From Pseudomonas frederiksbergensis (lineage in GTDB: Bacteria; Pseudomonadota; Gammaproteobacteria; Pseudomonadales; Pseudomonadaceae), in the NCBI RefSeq assembly GCF_900105495.1, contig NZ_FNTF01000002.1, forward strand, positions 5,076,501 through 5,140,500: 64,000 bases of DNA. Reading direction: 5' to 3'. Of this stretch, positions 1 to 9,353 are shown one piece after another. The notes under the pieces are model-generated. The model made no database searches and had not been told where the DNA came from. It was given only the letters and a program-made list of their open reading frames with translations. Made by a program: the position numbers and the translations under genes. Within the stretch, counting starts at the first letter, position 1, and each line of letters opens with the position of its first letter.

Positions 1-1
1 G

Positions 2-577
2 CGCAAGATCGACGAACTTAAAGCCCTTATCGCCCAACTCGACACCCAACCCAAGCGCCTGCTGATCACTGTCGACACCAACGAAAACAACTTCCAGGGC
101 GATCAGGGTTACTCGGTCAATGGCGCCAAACCGAGCCAGACTCGCATCATCAATCACAGTACCGACAGCCGTGACGGCGGGATTCAGCAGGTCCAGGCCA
201 GCGAAGGGACGCCGGCACTGATCCAGGCCGGCCAGAGCGTTCCGCTCACCAGCACACAGACCGATTCCTACGGCGATCTGCGCAGCCAGACCGAATACCG
301 CAACGTCACTCAAGGTTTCTATGTCACTGCCAGCGTCACCGGCGACATCGTTCACCTGGCGATCAGCACCAATCGTGACCGAATGAGCCAGGAACGTCCC
401 GATGTAGTGAATGTGCAAAGTACCGACACCACTGTCACGGGACGACTAGGTGAATGGATCACCCTGGCCGGTGTGAACCGCCAGACTCAAGCCGATAAAC
501 AGGGTCAGACCCGCAGCTACTCGACTCAGGGCCGGGATGACATGACCCTGCGGGTGAAAGTCGATACTTTGGACTAA
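2..577 (+). CDS. C-terminal part of a small secretin-like or exported hypothetical protein (5' end outside window)
   Basis: The frame is open from base 2 to a TAA at 577, giving at least 191 residues; the gene starts before the window. The first residues (KIDELKALIAQLDTQPKRLL) resemble the ring-forming short repeats seen in the N-terminal domains of secretins, where a helix ending in LD is followed by a strand such as RLLITVDT. The remainder is rich in Ser, Thr, Gln and Asp and reads as alternating beta strands (VTASVTGDIVHLAIS, GRLGEWITLAG), as expected for an exported beta-rich protein. There is no membrane segment or catalytic motif in the visible part. It lies upstream of aceA on the same strand but about 500 bases away, so it is probably a separate transcription unit. 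The secretin resemblance is an inference. Confidence 0.6.
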   Translation, partial: RKIDELKALIAQLDTQPKRLLITVDTNENNFQGDQGYSVNGAKPSQTRIINHSTDSRDGGIQQVQASEGTPALIQAGQSVPLTSTQTDSYGDLRSQTEYRNVTQGFYVTASVTGDIVHLAISTNRDRMSQERPDVVNVQSTDTTVTGRLGEWITLAGVNRQTQADKQGQTRSYSTQGRDDMTLRVKVDTLD

Positions 578-617
578 TTCACCGAAAACTGACTGATTAG
601 TCGTATTAGACCAAAGA

Positions 618-643
618 TGTAGTGCCATAAAAAAAGCACTACA
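618..643. promoter_or_regulatory. Inverted repeat upstream of aceA, candidate RccR-type operator
   Basis: An 8-bp inverted repeat, TGTAGTGC and GCACTACA, is separated by 10 bases of mostly A. It ends seven bases before the candidate aceA -35 box. From memory, the RpiR-family regulator RccR of P. fluorescens, which controls glyoxylate shunt genes including aceA, recognises TGTAGT/ACTACA half-sites. The half-sites match exactly; the binding itself is inferred. Confidence 0.55.
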
Positions 644-649
644 AAACGT

Positions 650-678
650 TTGACGATACAAAAAAGCAAAGGCATGAT
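650..678 (+). promoter_or_regulatory. Candidate sigma-70 promoter of aceA
   Basis: TTGACG at 650-655 is followed after 17 bases by CATGAT at 673-678. Transcription would start near 685, leaving a leader of about 390 bases before the aceA start codon. No gene was recognised in the rest of 679-1074; short frames there lack ribosome binding sites. Confidence 0.45.
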
Positions 679-1074
679 GGCCTCGCTCCCGCTAATCAGG
701 GGCCCTGGCAAGGGCCTTCGAAGCGCCGTTCGCACCTACCCCGCGAGCCGCTTCGTGTCTGTACCGCCCACAAGGTGTGTTTGACGAGGTTGCCGACTGG
801 AACGAAGTTGTCCCGAGGGACGGAAGCGTAATTAGGTAACCCGGCTCCACACTGAAGTTCGCACCAAGGCCCACGACGCCCGAATGCGCTCGCCAGTTCG
901 CCCTTACCTGCTCACTTCCCCTCGAGCCCATCGTTCATCCCGTCGCCATCCCCGCCGAATCCGACTTGAATACCTAAGCTTCTGGTCAGCGAGCAGCCTT
1001 TTACGCCCCTCTAATTGCGTACTTGGCAGGAGCAGGAATTTTCCACCCAGACCTATGCGACGAGGTTTATCTCC

Positions 1075-2400
1075 ATGGCACTGACACGCGAACAGCAAAT
1101 TGCAGCCCTCGAAAAAGATTGGGCTGAAAACCCACGCTGGAAAGGCGTGACACGCGCTTACTCCGCTGCTGACGTCGTCCGCCTGCGTGGCTCGGTTCAA
1201 CCTGAGCACACCTTTGCAAAATTGGGCGCCGAGAAGCTTTGGAACCTGGTAACCCAGGGCGCCAAGCCGTCCTTCCGCCCTGAGAAAGATTTCGTCAACT
1301 GCATGGGCGCCCTGACCGGCGGCCAGGCTGTACAACAAGTTAAAGCCGGTATCCAGGCGATCTACCTGTCGGGCTGGCAAGTCGCTGCGGACAACAACTC
1401 CGCCGAATCGATGTACCCGGATCAGTCGCTGTACCCGGTGGATTCGGTTCCAACCGTGGTCAAGCGCATCAACAACTCGTTCCGTCGTGCTGACCAGATC
1501 CAGTGGAAAGCCGGCAAAGGCCCGGGCGACGAAGGCTACATCGACTACTTCGCGCCGATCGTGGCTGATGCTGAAGCCGGTTTCGGCGGCGTACTGAACG
1601 CTTACGAGCTGATGAAGAGCATGATCGAAGCAGGCGCCGCTGGCGTTCACTTCGAAGACCAACTGGCTTCCGTGAAAAAATGCGGCCACATGGGCGGCAA
1701 GGTACTGGTTCCTACCCAGGAAGCTGTACAGAAGCTGACCGCTGCCCGTCTGGCGGCTGACGTTGCTGGTACTCCGACCATCATCCTGGCTCGTACCGAC
1801 GCTAACGCGGCTGACCTGCTGACTTCCGACTGCGATCCGTACGACCAGCCGTTCGTAACTGGCGAACGTACCCAGGAAGGCTTCTACAAAGTGCGCGCCG
1901 GTCTCGACCAGGCCATCGCTCGCGGCCTGGCTTACGCTCCGTACGCCGACCTGATCTGGTGCGAAACCGCCAAGCCGGATCTGGACGAAGCTCGTCGCTT
2001 TGCCGAAGCGATCAAAAAGGAATACCCGGACCAACTGCTGTCGTACAACTGCTCGCCTTCCTTCAACTGGAAGAAAAACCTGGACGACGCGACCATCGCC
2101 AAGTTCCAGCGCGAACTGTCTGCCATGGGTTACAAGCATCAGTTCATCACCCTGGCCGGCATTCACAACATGTGGCACAGCATGTTCAACCTGGCGCACG
2201 ACTACGCCCGTAACGACATGACTGCCTACGTGAAGCTGCAAGAGCAAGAGTTCGCTGACGCTGCCAAGGGTTACACCTTCGTGGCTCACCAGCAGGAAGT
2301 GGGCACCGGCTACTTCGACGACATGACCACTGTGATTCAAGGTGGCTCGTCTTCGGTAACCGCGCTGACCGGTTCGACTGAAGAAGAACAGTTCCACTGA
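1075..2400 (+). CDS. aceA: Isocitrate lyase
   Basis: Cleaves isocitrate to succinate and glyoxylate in the cytoplasm, the first step of the glyoxylate shunt needed for growth on acetate and fatty acids. The 441-residue protein has the family signature KKCGHMGGK with the catalytic cysteine at residue 203, and its length is close to that of the short (E. coli-type, about 430 residues) class. The frame is open further upstream from a TTG at 1015, but the ATG at 1075 is preceded by a GAGG-containing ribosome binding site and gives the family's usual N-terminus ([16 protein letters not shown]). It has its own promoter candidate (650-678) and a strong terminator (2468-2497), so it is monocistronic. 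In P. aeruginosa aceA lies close to nuoA; here a roughly 12-kb accessory cluster separates them. Confidence 0.97.
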   Translation: MALTREQQIAALEKDWAENPRWKGVTRAYSAADVVRLRGSVQPEHTFAKLGAEKLWNLVTQGAKPSFRPEKDFVNCMGALTGGQAVQQVKAGIQAIYLSGWQVAADNNSAESMYPDQSLYPVDSVPTVVKRINNSFRRADQIQWKAGKGPGDEGYIDYFAPIVADAEAGFGGVLNAYELMKSMIEAGAAGVHFEDQLASVKKCGHMGGKVLVPTQEAVQKLTAARLAADVAGTPTIILARTDANAADLLTSDCDPYDQPFVTGERTQEGFYKVRAGLDQAIARGLAYAPYADLIWCETAKPDLDEARRFAEAIKKEYPDQLLSYNCSPSFNWKKNLDDATIAKFQRELSAMGYKHQFITLAGIHNMWHSMFNLAHDYARNDMTAYVKLQEQEFADAAKGYTFVAHQQEVGTGYFDDMTTVIQGGSSSVTALTGSTEEEQFH

Positions 2401-2467
2401 TCTGCTTCACCTGAGCAAACGGCCGTTGCAGACCGAATAGAAAGCTAACTGCAACGTCGCACATCTG

Positions 2468-2497
2468 ACGCCCCGACTGGTTCGGGGCGTTTTTTTT
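2468..2497 (+). terminator. Rho-independent terminator of aceA
   Basis: A 9-bp perfect stem (2468-2476 with 2482-2490, GC-rich, loop CTGGT) is followed directly by a run of T to 2497. It lies 68 bases after the aceA stop codon. Confidence 0.93.
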
Positions 2498-2591
2498 GCC
2501 TCGGATCTAGCGAGCGGACTCGCTCGTGAAAGCTGTCGACCGTCACCTCCTCGGTAACCGCGCTTTGTTTCCGGTTCGCCAGTTCAATAGT

Positions 2592-5180
2592 TCAGACGAT
2601 GAAGTTCACCAGCCGGTTGGGCACCACAATCATCCTGCCAGCCCCTTTCAGGTGGTTGCGCAACCCTGCGTCGGATGACGCCCTGCACCGAATGGCGTCA
2701 TGCTCGGCATCAGCCTCGATCATAATGTGCCCGCGCAACTTGCCATTTATCTGCACCATCATTTTTACTTCGTCCTGTTTCAAGGCTTCGCTGTCCGGCA
2801 TGGGCCACGGACTGTCGTAAATATCCCCCTCGAACCCAACCTCCGTCCAAAGGACCTGAGTGATGTGCGGCGTCACTGGGTGCAAAACCTGTAACAGGAA
2901 GACCATGGCCTCGCGGCGAATCGGCTGACTGGCCCCCCTGTCCCCCTCCAGCACCTTGAGCATTTTCATTGCGCCCGAAACGACGGTGTTGTATTGCAAT
3001 CGTTCGTAATCGTTGTTGATCTGCTGCAGCAAACGATGCGTCTCAAAGCGCACGCGTTTCGATTCAGCCGTGTCTTCAACCCGATCATCTGCCCAGCACC
3101 GAGACTGCTCGTCGTGGAAGAAACTCCAGAGCCGGCGCAGAAAGCGATAGGCTCCTTCAACGCCGCTATCGCTCCAGATCGTGTCCTGATCAGGAGGCCC
3201 TGCAAAGATCGTGAAAAGTCGGGCGGTGTCAGCGCCGAACTTGTTAATGATGTCTTTCGGCTCGACGACGTTATTCTTCGATTTGGACATTTTTTCCACG
3301 CCACCGATGATGACGGGCAAACCGTCCTCAAGCGCCGTAGCCCTCAAAGGACGGTTTTTTTCGTCATATTCGACCACCACCTGCGCGGGGTAAAACCACT
3401 GCAGGCTACCGTCGTCGGCTTTTCGGAAATAGCTTTCACGCAAGAGCATGCCTTGGGTAAACAGGTTCTTGAACGGCTCGCTGAAATCCACCAGCCCTTC
3501 GTCACGCATGGCTCGTGCCCAGAACCTCGCATAGAGCAAATGCAACACCGCATGCTCGATACCACCGATGTATTGATCGATTGGCATCCAGTAACGACTG
3601 CCGGAGCCAACCATCGAGGTATCGCTATCAGGATCGCAATAACGCATGAAATACCAGCTCGAATCGACGAAGGTATCCATGGTGTCTGTTTCTCTCTGCG
3701 CTGCCGCTCCGCAGCGTGGGCAATCCACATGGCGAAACGACTTATGCGCCAGCAACGGGTTGCCGCTTCCATCCGGCACGCAATCAGTAGGCAATACGAC
3801 CGGCAAGTCCGAATAAGGCACCGGCACGTCACCACATTGCTCACACTGGATGACAGGAATCGGCGTCCCCCAGTAACGTTGCCGTGAGATCCCCCAGTCG
3901 CGCAGGCGCCAAGTCGTAGTCTTCTCTCCCATTCGGCGATCAATCAGCGCAGCGGTTATCGCTTGGGCCGCCTCTGCAACAGAGAGGCCATCGTAGACAC
4001 CTGAGTTGATGAGGTGCCCCTCTCGACGAGTGCAGTTGTCGGACCAGAACTTCGGGTCGAATACGTGATCGTCCCAGGCGATGACTGGGCGGACGGCCAA
4101 GCCATATTGATTGGCAAATTCAAAGTCGCGCTCATCGTGCGCAGGCACCCCCATCAGGGCTCCGTCACCATACTCGCCGAGCACATAATTGGTTATCCAC
4201 AGCTCAACAGGCTCACCGGTCAACGGATGCTCCACATGCAAGCCACAGTGGACGCCAAACTTGCTCTGACTGCCGGACGGGCCGGAATCCGCCGTTTGTC
4301 GGCAGGTTTGCACCTGTGGCTCCAACCCAGGGTTGAGCTCCAGGGCATACTTGGCCAGTGTATGTTCAGGGGATATGGCACAGAAGGTGACGCCCATGAG
4401 CGTATCGATACGGGTGGTAAATACCCAGAGTTTGCCTTCGTCGATCACTTGTCCAGCAGCGTCCTGAATTCGGTGGGCAAATGCCAAACGCACTCCTGCG
4501 ACCTTCCCTATCCAGTTGCGCTGCATGGTGCGGACCCTATCCGGCCAACCATCCAGAGTGTCGATTGCCGAGAGCAATTCCTCGGCATACTGGGTTATAC
4601 GCAGGTAGTAACCCGGTATCTGCCGCCTTTCGACGAGAGCCCCCGAACGCCAACCTCGACCGTCGATCACTTGCTCATTGGCCAGCACCGTTTGATCGAC
4701 AGGGTCCCAATTGACTACCTGGGTTTTCTTGTAGGCCACGCCCTTTTCCAGCAATTTGAGGAAAAACCACTGACTCCACTTGTAGTATTCAGGGTCGCAA
4801 GTGGCAATCTCCCGGGACCAATCGAAGGCAAGCCCCAAAGGCTGCATTTGCGATTTCATGTCCGCGATATTCAATAGCGTCCACTGCGCTGGCGAAACAC
4901 CCGATTTCATAGCTGCGTTTTCTGCAGGCAAGCCAAAGGCATCCCATCCCATAGGCATCAGGACATTGAATCCTTTCATGCGCATATGGCGAGCCAACAT
5001 GTCGTTGATCGTATAGTTGCGTACATGCCCCATGTGCAACTTTCCCGATGGATAGGGAAGCATCGAGCAGGCATAGAATTTAGGCCGGCAAGTATCTTCA
5101 ATCGCCCTGAATACATCATTTTCAAGCCATTGGGCCTGAGCCGTACTTTCAACAGAGGCCGCGTCGTACTGTGCTCGCAT
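2592..5180 (-). CDS. Second leucyl-tRNA synthetase, probable self-resistance copy
   Basis: Class I leucyl-tRNA synthetase of 862 residues with all expected parts: HMGH (residues 49-52, the HIGH motif), a zinc module with two CxxC pairs, a CP1 editing domain keeping TTRIDTLMG and the essential Asp in [18 protein letters not shown] near residue 630, and the C-terminal domain ending [10 protein letters not shown]. Activation and editing therefore look intact. The sequence differs from the usual Pseudomonas LeuRS and reads closer to betaproteobacterial enzymes ([34 protein letters not shown]), and it is not next to lptE/holA, where Pseudomonas leuS normally lies. It is the last gene of the biosynthetic run, 94 bases after an exporter. 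The frame extends to 5363, but the ATG at 5180 has a good ribosome binding site (AGGTGAGG) and gives the normal N-terminus. The resistance role is inferred, by analogy with the agrocin 84 resistance LeuRS. Identity as LeuRS is near certain; role about 0.7. Confidence 0.93.
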   Translation of the reverse strand: MRAQYDAASVESTAQAQWLENDVFRAIEDTCRPKFYACSMLPYPSGKLHMGHVRNYTINDMLARHMRMKGFNVLMPMGWDAFGLPAENAAMKSGVSPAQWTLLNIADMKSQMQPLGLAFDWSREIATCDPEYYKWSQWFFLKLLEKGVAYKKTQVVNWDPVDQTVLANEQVIDGRGWRSGALVERRQIPGYYLRITQYAEELLSAIDTLDGWPDRVRTMQRNWIGKVAGVRLAFAHRIQDAAGQVIDEGKLWVFTTRIDTLMGVTFCAISPEHTLAKYALELNPGLEPQVQTCRQTADSGPSGSQSKFGVHCGLHVEHPLTGEPVELWITNYVLGEYGDGALMGVPAHDERDFEFANQYGLAVRPVIAWDDHVFDPKFWSDNCTRREGHLINSGVYDGLSVAEAAQAITAALIDRRMGEKTTTWRLRDWGISRQRYWGTPIPVIQCEQCGDVPVPYSDLPVVLPTDCVPDGSGNPLLAHKSFRHVDCPRCGAAAQRETDTMDTFVDSSWYFMRYCDPDSDTSMVGSGSRYWMPIDQYIGGIEHAVLHLLYARFWARAMRDEGLVDFSEPFKNLFTQGMLLRESYFRKADDGSLQWFYPAQVVVEYDEKNRPLRATALEDGLPVIIGGVEKMSKSKNNVVEPKDIINKFGADTARLFTIFAGPPDQDTIWSDSGVEGAYRFLRRLWSFFHDEQSRCWADDRVEDTAESKRVRFETHRLLQQINNDYERLQYNTVVSGAMKMLKVLEGDRGASQPIRREAMVFLLQVLHPVTPHITQVLWTEVGFEGDIYDSPWPMPDSEALKQDEVKMMVQINGKLRGHIMIEADAEHDAIRCRASSDAGLRNHLKGAGRMIVVPNRLVNFIV

Positions 5181-5274
5181 AGAGTGTTCCTCACCTGTGC
5201 TGGAGCTGAGCGACAAGACTCGATCAACCCACAATTCCTTTGTTAGTTCTCGATCGGTGTTTCGGATGCAGCCC

Positions 5275-6477
5275 TTAGTCGAGCGATGTGGTGCGGGGTA
5301 ATACAACTGCCCTGTGTCCGACAAAAAAACAGATGCCTCCAAATGCGATGCCCAGAACCCCATAGAGGCTCCAACTCAACGGGAAACCAACGCCAGCGAT
5401 CAGCCAGGCTCCCAGCCCCACGGACACCATCCTCGCCCCCGCCAGTACGACAGGAACAAGAGAAAAGAGCGTAGGTTGCGTTTGCAATGGAGCTTTTTGC
5501 GAGATGAGCGCGGTGACGTAGGTAACGCTGAGAATCTCACCTAGCGTCCAGAAAAAAACAAAAAACAGAATCAGCGCCGTATGTTCGAAAAAGGCATAGG
5601 CGCCGAATCCAACACTGTAGAAAATCGCGGCAAAAGCCAAATTGGTGAGCGGCTCGAAACGCGACGTCAATGCAATCAGCGACTGCGTCAACAGTATCAC
5701 CAGCAGCGCATTGACGATTCCTACTGCACCGAACAGGCTGGCAGCCTTCCCTGCCGTTACCACATCAAGCCACAACGGCAGATGGTACTCACGCTGTGCA
5801 TCCAGCACCGCCAACGCAAAGAACATGACGCCCGCAGCAATCACGACATGCGGTATGCCAGCCATCATGCCAATTGAAGTTTCCCTTGTTGCAGGTTTGC
5901 TGCCGTGGCTTTCCGGCAGAGACAGACAGGCACTTGAGAACAGGCACAACACACTGGTGACTAGCGCAAAAAACATTAGGTAGACGCTATCGAGGGCCAG
6001 TAAATATCCGCCAATGACAAACAACAGAGCCGCTCCCAGATTGCTGGCCAGATGCAAATAGCCAAAAAAGGCGACGCGGTTACTATCGTTAGCCGTCAAG
6101 GACGTCAAGATACTGAACACAGGTGTGACCAGCCCCGCGCAGAACATGAACAGCAAAACCATGGCAATGGATGCGACCGGCGCACTGAACAAAATCCCGA
6201 ACAACAAGCATACAAATGAACATACAGAAGAGCAGACCAACAGTGTCCTGAACGTATAGCGTCCGACCAACGCTCCTCCCAACACGTTACCCACGAGAAA
6301 AAACGCCGACATCAGCGTAATCACCAATGCCACCCCGGCACTATCGAGCCGGTAATGACGCTGGAAAAACAAAGCGGCGAAGGGACCCAAGGCATTCGTC
6401 ATGACGAACAGCAATCGGAGCAGCACGATATTGCGCATCCCAGTGCCCAAACCGCTCATTATCAGCAATGGCTTCAC
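5275..6477 (-). CDS. MFS transporter, probable exporter of the cluster product
   Basis: A 400-residue, 12-helix major facilitator protein of the drug:H+ antiporter type, with hydrophobic segments throughout and a central loop near residues 190-205. It starts with GTG at 6477, sharing one base with the TAG of the upstream aminotransferase, so translation is probably coupled; an internal ATG at 6456 is a weaker alternative because nothing before it resembles a ribosome binding site. The position between the last biosynthetic enzyme and the extra LeuRS points to export of the product, a second layer of self-protection. The substrate cannot be read from sequence. Confidence 0.85.
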   Translation of the reverse strand: MKPLLIMSGLGTGMRNIVLLRLLFVMTNALGPFAALFFQRHYRLDSAGVALVITLMSAFFLVGNVLGGALVGRYTFRTLLVCSSVCSFVCLLFGILFSAPVASIAMVLLFMFCAGLVTPVFSILTSLTANDSNRVAFFGYLHLASNLGAALLFVIGGYLLALDSVYLMFFALVTSVLCLFSSACLSLPESHGSKPATRETSIGMMAGIPHVVIAAGVMFFALAVLDAQREYHLPLWLDVVTAGKAASLFGAVGIVNALLVILLTQSLIALTSRFEPLTNLAFAAIFYSVGFGAYAFFEHTALILFFVFFWTLGEILSVTYVTALISQKAPLQTQPTLFSLVPVVLAGARMVSVGLGAWLIAGVGFPLSWSLYGVLGIAFGGICFFVGHRAVVLPRTTSLD

Positions 6478-7580
6478 TACTGAACTGCTTCCTTCACATC
6501 GCTCTTGCTGCCCTCATTGCCGCTTCCCTGCATTACCGCCATCAGGAATGTTTTCAGATCCGAAGACGCCGGCACGACTACACGCAGAATGTTTTCAAGT
6601 AACCCGAAACTGTGAGGATATTGGGAACAGTCGCTTACGCGAATGTTTGCCCGTGCGAACGCCTTGGCCAAACGGCCGTCGCTATGGTCTTCCAATAGTA
6701 GAAAGTTCGTTTCGCTATCGAAAACGACGATTCCGTAAACCCGGCAAAACTCGATTATCTCGTTTTTGACCTGCGCCAGTTCATGGTGGGCTTGCTCTAG
6801 TGCTTTACGGTTATTCAAACAGAACAGGGCAGCTTTCACCGCTACGTGGTTGATATCCCAAGGCCCTCGCACCTTCAACAACTCGCGAATTGATTCCGGA
6901 TGCGTGACGACATACCCCAAACGCAATCCGGCAAGGCCGAAATACTTGGAGAATGAGCGAATGACGAACAATTGCCTGACTGAGCTGAACGCGTCCAGGC
7001 AGGTCTGCTGCAAATATTCAAAGTAGCTCTCATCAACAATTACTGGCTTGTTCAGTCTCACACAAGCCTCGACCAGAACCTTCAATTGTTCAGCGTCGAT
7101 TCGCGCGCCCAACGGATTATTGGGATTGCACAGAATCAGCCCGTGGCTCGCCTGCAAGGCTTCGAGGATGGCTTTGGTCGGGAGAATGAAATGCTGTGTT
7201 TGCTTCTCGAATCCCACAATCACCGGTTCTACACCATTCACACTGAGCATCTGGTAATAGAAAGAAAATACCGGAGACGGAATGACCACCCGATCCCCTG
7301 GTGAAAACAGCAAGCGCACTACCAAGTCGATTGCCTGATCCGCACCATTGGTCAGCAGCAGGCTGTCGGTCGAAACCTTGCAGTAGTTTGCCAGCTCGGC
7401 CAGCAGCGGCTGATAGTTAGGGTAGGTAAACAGATCCCGGGCCTGTAACTCGGTGGCAATGAATCTCAGCAGAAAATCGTTTAAAAACTGATTTTCGTTC
7501 AAATCCAGCAACACCGACGAGAGGTCGCGTTCAGGTACCTTCCATAACCCGGAACGCTTGATATGCTCATGAACCTTCAT
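6477..7580 (-). CDS. PLP-dependent class I aminotransferase, HisC-like
   Basis: A 367-residue fold-type I aminotransferase resembling histidinol-phosphate aminotransferase. Visible landmarks are TNGADQAID (cofactor phosphate), CNPNNPLG at 151-158, Asp183 in IVDESYFEY (pairs with the pyridine nitrogen), Lys212 in RSFSKYFGLAGLRLGY (Schiff base) and Arg220. It overlaps the upstream aldolase gene by four bases (ATGA) and the downstream exporter by one, so it is part of a coupled operon. HisC homologues are often reused in secondary metabolism to aminate a 2-oxo acid or ketone; nothing else for histidine synthesis is nearby, so a housekeeping role is unlikely. Here it probably installs or exchanges the alpha-amino group of the product. 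Confidence 0.88.
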   Translation of the reverse strand: MKVHEHIKRSGLWKVPERDLSSVLLDLNENQFLNDFLLRFIATELQARDLFTYPNYQPLLAELANYCKVSTDSLLLTNGADQAIDLVVRLLFSPGDRVVIPSPVFSFYYQMLSVNGVEPVIVGFEKQTQHFILPTKAILEALQASHGLILCNPNNPLGARIDAEQLKVLVEACVRLNKPVIVDESYFEYLQQTCLDAFSSVRQLFVIRSFSKYFGLAGLRLGYVVTHPESIRELLKVRGPWDINHVAVKAALFCLNNRKALEQAHHELAQVKNEIIEFCRVYGIVVFDSETNFLLLEDHSDGRLAKAFARANIRVSDCSQYPHSFGLLENILRVVVPASSDLKTFLMAVMQGSGNEGSKSDVKEAVQ

Positions 7581-8320
7581 CTGTGCATACCCCCGTAGAT
7601 CACCTGCTCACCCGATTCGTACATGTGCTGCACCTGTTCATCGCTCGCGTACACGACCGACTTGCCAGTGGCTGCCGACAAACACTGGCTGGTGATCAGC
7701 CGACTGATTTCCGCAGTGAATGCCACAGCACGATGAAACGCCTCAGACAGGTCACGGCCGAAACTGGTGATGCCATGACCGGGCATGACAATACAGTTGG
7801 TGTCATGCGCGCATTGTCCAATGGCGCTGACGTCCAGTTCGATGTTCACACCTTCGCGAAGAATGCACGGTGGCTTGCCCATCACCAGCGCGGTGTCATT
7901 GGACACATACGCCATCTCACGCCACTGCATGACAGCAAAAAAAGAAATGACTTCATTGGGATGAAGATGCACGGTGGCATTAACGTCAGAGCGACACCGC
8001 ATGATTTCCCGGTGCATTTGATGTCCTGCACTAGGGCGAAAACGACCATGCAGCAGCTCATTGGATTGCATATCCAGCACCGCCAGATGCTCAAGACCGC
8101 ACTCTTCCAGCGACACGCCTCGGTGCTTGGTGTAGATCACTTCTCGCCGCCAGTACGGGCAATGGTTGCGTATCGCAATATTACCCAAGGTATTGACCAG
8201 TAATTGCCGCGCCGCCAACCGCTGACCGTATTGAAGAATACTGTTGCCGATCGCCAGGTCGAACCAGGTCGGCAATCCAGGCTTCGAAGCCTCAGGACCT
8301 GCAAGTTTCAACTCAGGCAT
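7577..8320 (-). CDS. Class II aldolase/adducin-family protein lacking the usual catalytic Glu
   Basis: A 247-residue protein of the zinc-dependent class II aldolase/adducin family. The metal site is visible as HLHP (His118, His120) and PGHGI (His182). The segment that normally reads PSSE-x-x-x-H, whose Glu is the acid/base of fuculose- and ribulose-phosphate aldolases, reads PSAGHQMH here, with Gly99 in the Glu position. A classical retro-aldol reaction is therefore doubtful; decarboxylation, dehydration or an oxygenase role like that of the aldolase-related CloR/NovR proteins are alternatives. The gene overlaps its upstream neighbour by 8 bases and its downstream neighbour by 4, so it is tightly coupled within the cluster. 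Confidence 0.8.
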   Translation of the reverse strand: MPELKLAGPEASKPGLPTWFDLAIGNSILQYGQRLAARQLLVNTLGNIAIRNHCPYWRREVIYTKHRGVSLEECGLEHLAVLDMQSNELLHGRFRPSAGHQMHREIMRCRSDVNATVHLHPNEVISFFAVMQWREMAYVSNDTALVMGKPPCILREGVNIELDVSAIGQCAHDTNCIVMPGHGITSFGRDLSEAFHRAVAFTAEISRLITSQCLSAATGKSVVYASDEQVQHMYESGEQVIYGGMHR

Positions 8321-9290
8321 ATCCCTTCGCCTCCATCCGTGCGCAATCAGGATTGATGACGGTGTCCACCCTTTCCCCTCGCAGCAAACTCAGCATCGCT
8401 CCCAAAGCACGGGCCTTCAACTGACCCAGCGATCGCTCGCTGTAAAACGCGGCATGGGGTGTCAGCAATACACGTTCATGATCGATTAACGCCTGTGGGG
8501 GGGCCGGTTCTTCCTGCAGCACGTCCAGGAATGCCATGGACACAAGCCCGGACTGCAAGGCCCGCTGCAACGCGTCGGTATCGACAATTGCGCCCCGCGC
8601 AGTATTGACCAGAGTTGCACCCCGCTTCATGCGTGAAAAACACCGGTCGTTCAGCAGGTGTCGCGTATCGGGGGTGAGGGGCAGATGCAGCGATATGACA
8701 TCTGCCCTAGCGAACAAAGACTCCAGTGACCCGCCCTCTGCAATGCCTTCAACACATTTCTCAACGCAAGGATCGTAATAGCAGATCTGATAACCCATGG
8801 CAGCCGCCCTGCGCGCCAATGCCTGCCCCGTTGCCCCATAGCCGATCAGCCCCAGAACCGTGTCGCGGCACGCTTTAACTTCACCGGAATGCGCTCTCCA
8901 ACTCCAACCGCCTCGCCTGGTATGCGCGGCGTAATCGAGAAGCTTTCGCTGGGCGGACAATATGAGCGCCATGGCGTGCTCCGCGACTTCCTCTACCCCC
9001 ACCGAACCAATATTGGAGAGCAGAATGCCCTTCGTGCTCAAGGCCTCGACATCGACATCATCAAGACCGATGGTCGCCTTCACCAACGCCCGGCAACGAT
9101 GCATTTTGGCAACTAACGGCTCATCGATGACGACCGAATGAAAGGCAATAATGCCGTCGGCCCGGGCGAGTTGCTCATCCGATGGATTGGACGTCACCTC
9201 AACTGCATACGGCTGCTGCTCTGGCCCACAGCAGTACTCCCCCGGCTCGACATAATTCACTCGCAACGAATCGATCATCAGAATATTCAT
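8313..9290 (-). CDS. D-isomer-specific 2-hydroxyacid dehydrogenase
   Basis: A 325-residue NAD(P)-dependent dehydrogenase of the SerA/lactate/formate family. The nucleotide-binding GYGATG lies at 150-155 (preceded by LGLI), the catalytic Arg232 in NTARGAIVD, Glu261 in QEEPAPP and the acid/base His279 in LTPHAAFYSERS. It interconverts a 2-oxo acid and a D-2-hydroxy acid, so its likely task is oxidising or reducing a pathway intermediate before the aminotransferase acts. It follows the cyclodeaminase-like gene by 63 bases and overlaps the aldolase gene by 8 bases. The substrate is unknown. Confidence 0.88.
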   Translation of the reverse strand: MNILMIDSLRVNYVEPGEYCCGPEQQPYAVEVTSNPSDEQLARADGIIAFHSVVIDEPLVAKMHRCRALVKATIGLDDVDVEALSTKGILLSNIGSVGVEEVAEHAMALILSAQRKLLDYAAHTRRGGWSWRAHSGEVKACRDTVLGLIGYGATGQALARRAAAMGYQICYYDPCVEKCVEGIAEGGSLESLFARADVISLHLPLTPDTRHLLNDRCFSRMKRGATLVNTARGAIVDTDALQRALQSGLVSMAFLDVLQEEPAPPQALIDHERVLLTPHAAFYSERSLGQLKARALGAMLSLLRGERVDTVINPDCARMEAKGYA

Positions 9291-9353
9291 GAATGCTCCT
9301 CTTTCCCTGTCGGCAACATTGATTGCTGTTTCAAACGTCCCGGTTAACTACCC

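Noticed and set aside
904..2397. 497-codon frame antisense to aceA
   Set aside because: It is a shadow of aceA codon bias; no ribosome binding site and no recognisable domain.
2592..5180. Housekeeping leuS
   Set aside because: The genomic neighbourhood (no lptE/holA), the divergent sequence and the position in a biosynthetic operon argue for a second copy, though the window cannot show the first.
6477..7580. hisC of histidine biosynthesis
   Set aside because: No other histidine gene is nearby and the gene is translationally coupled to cluster genes.
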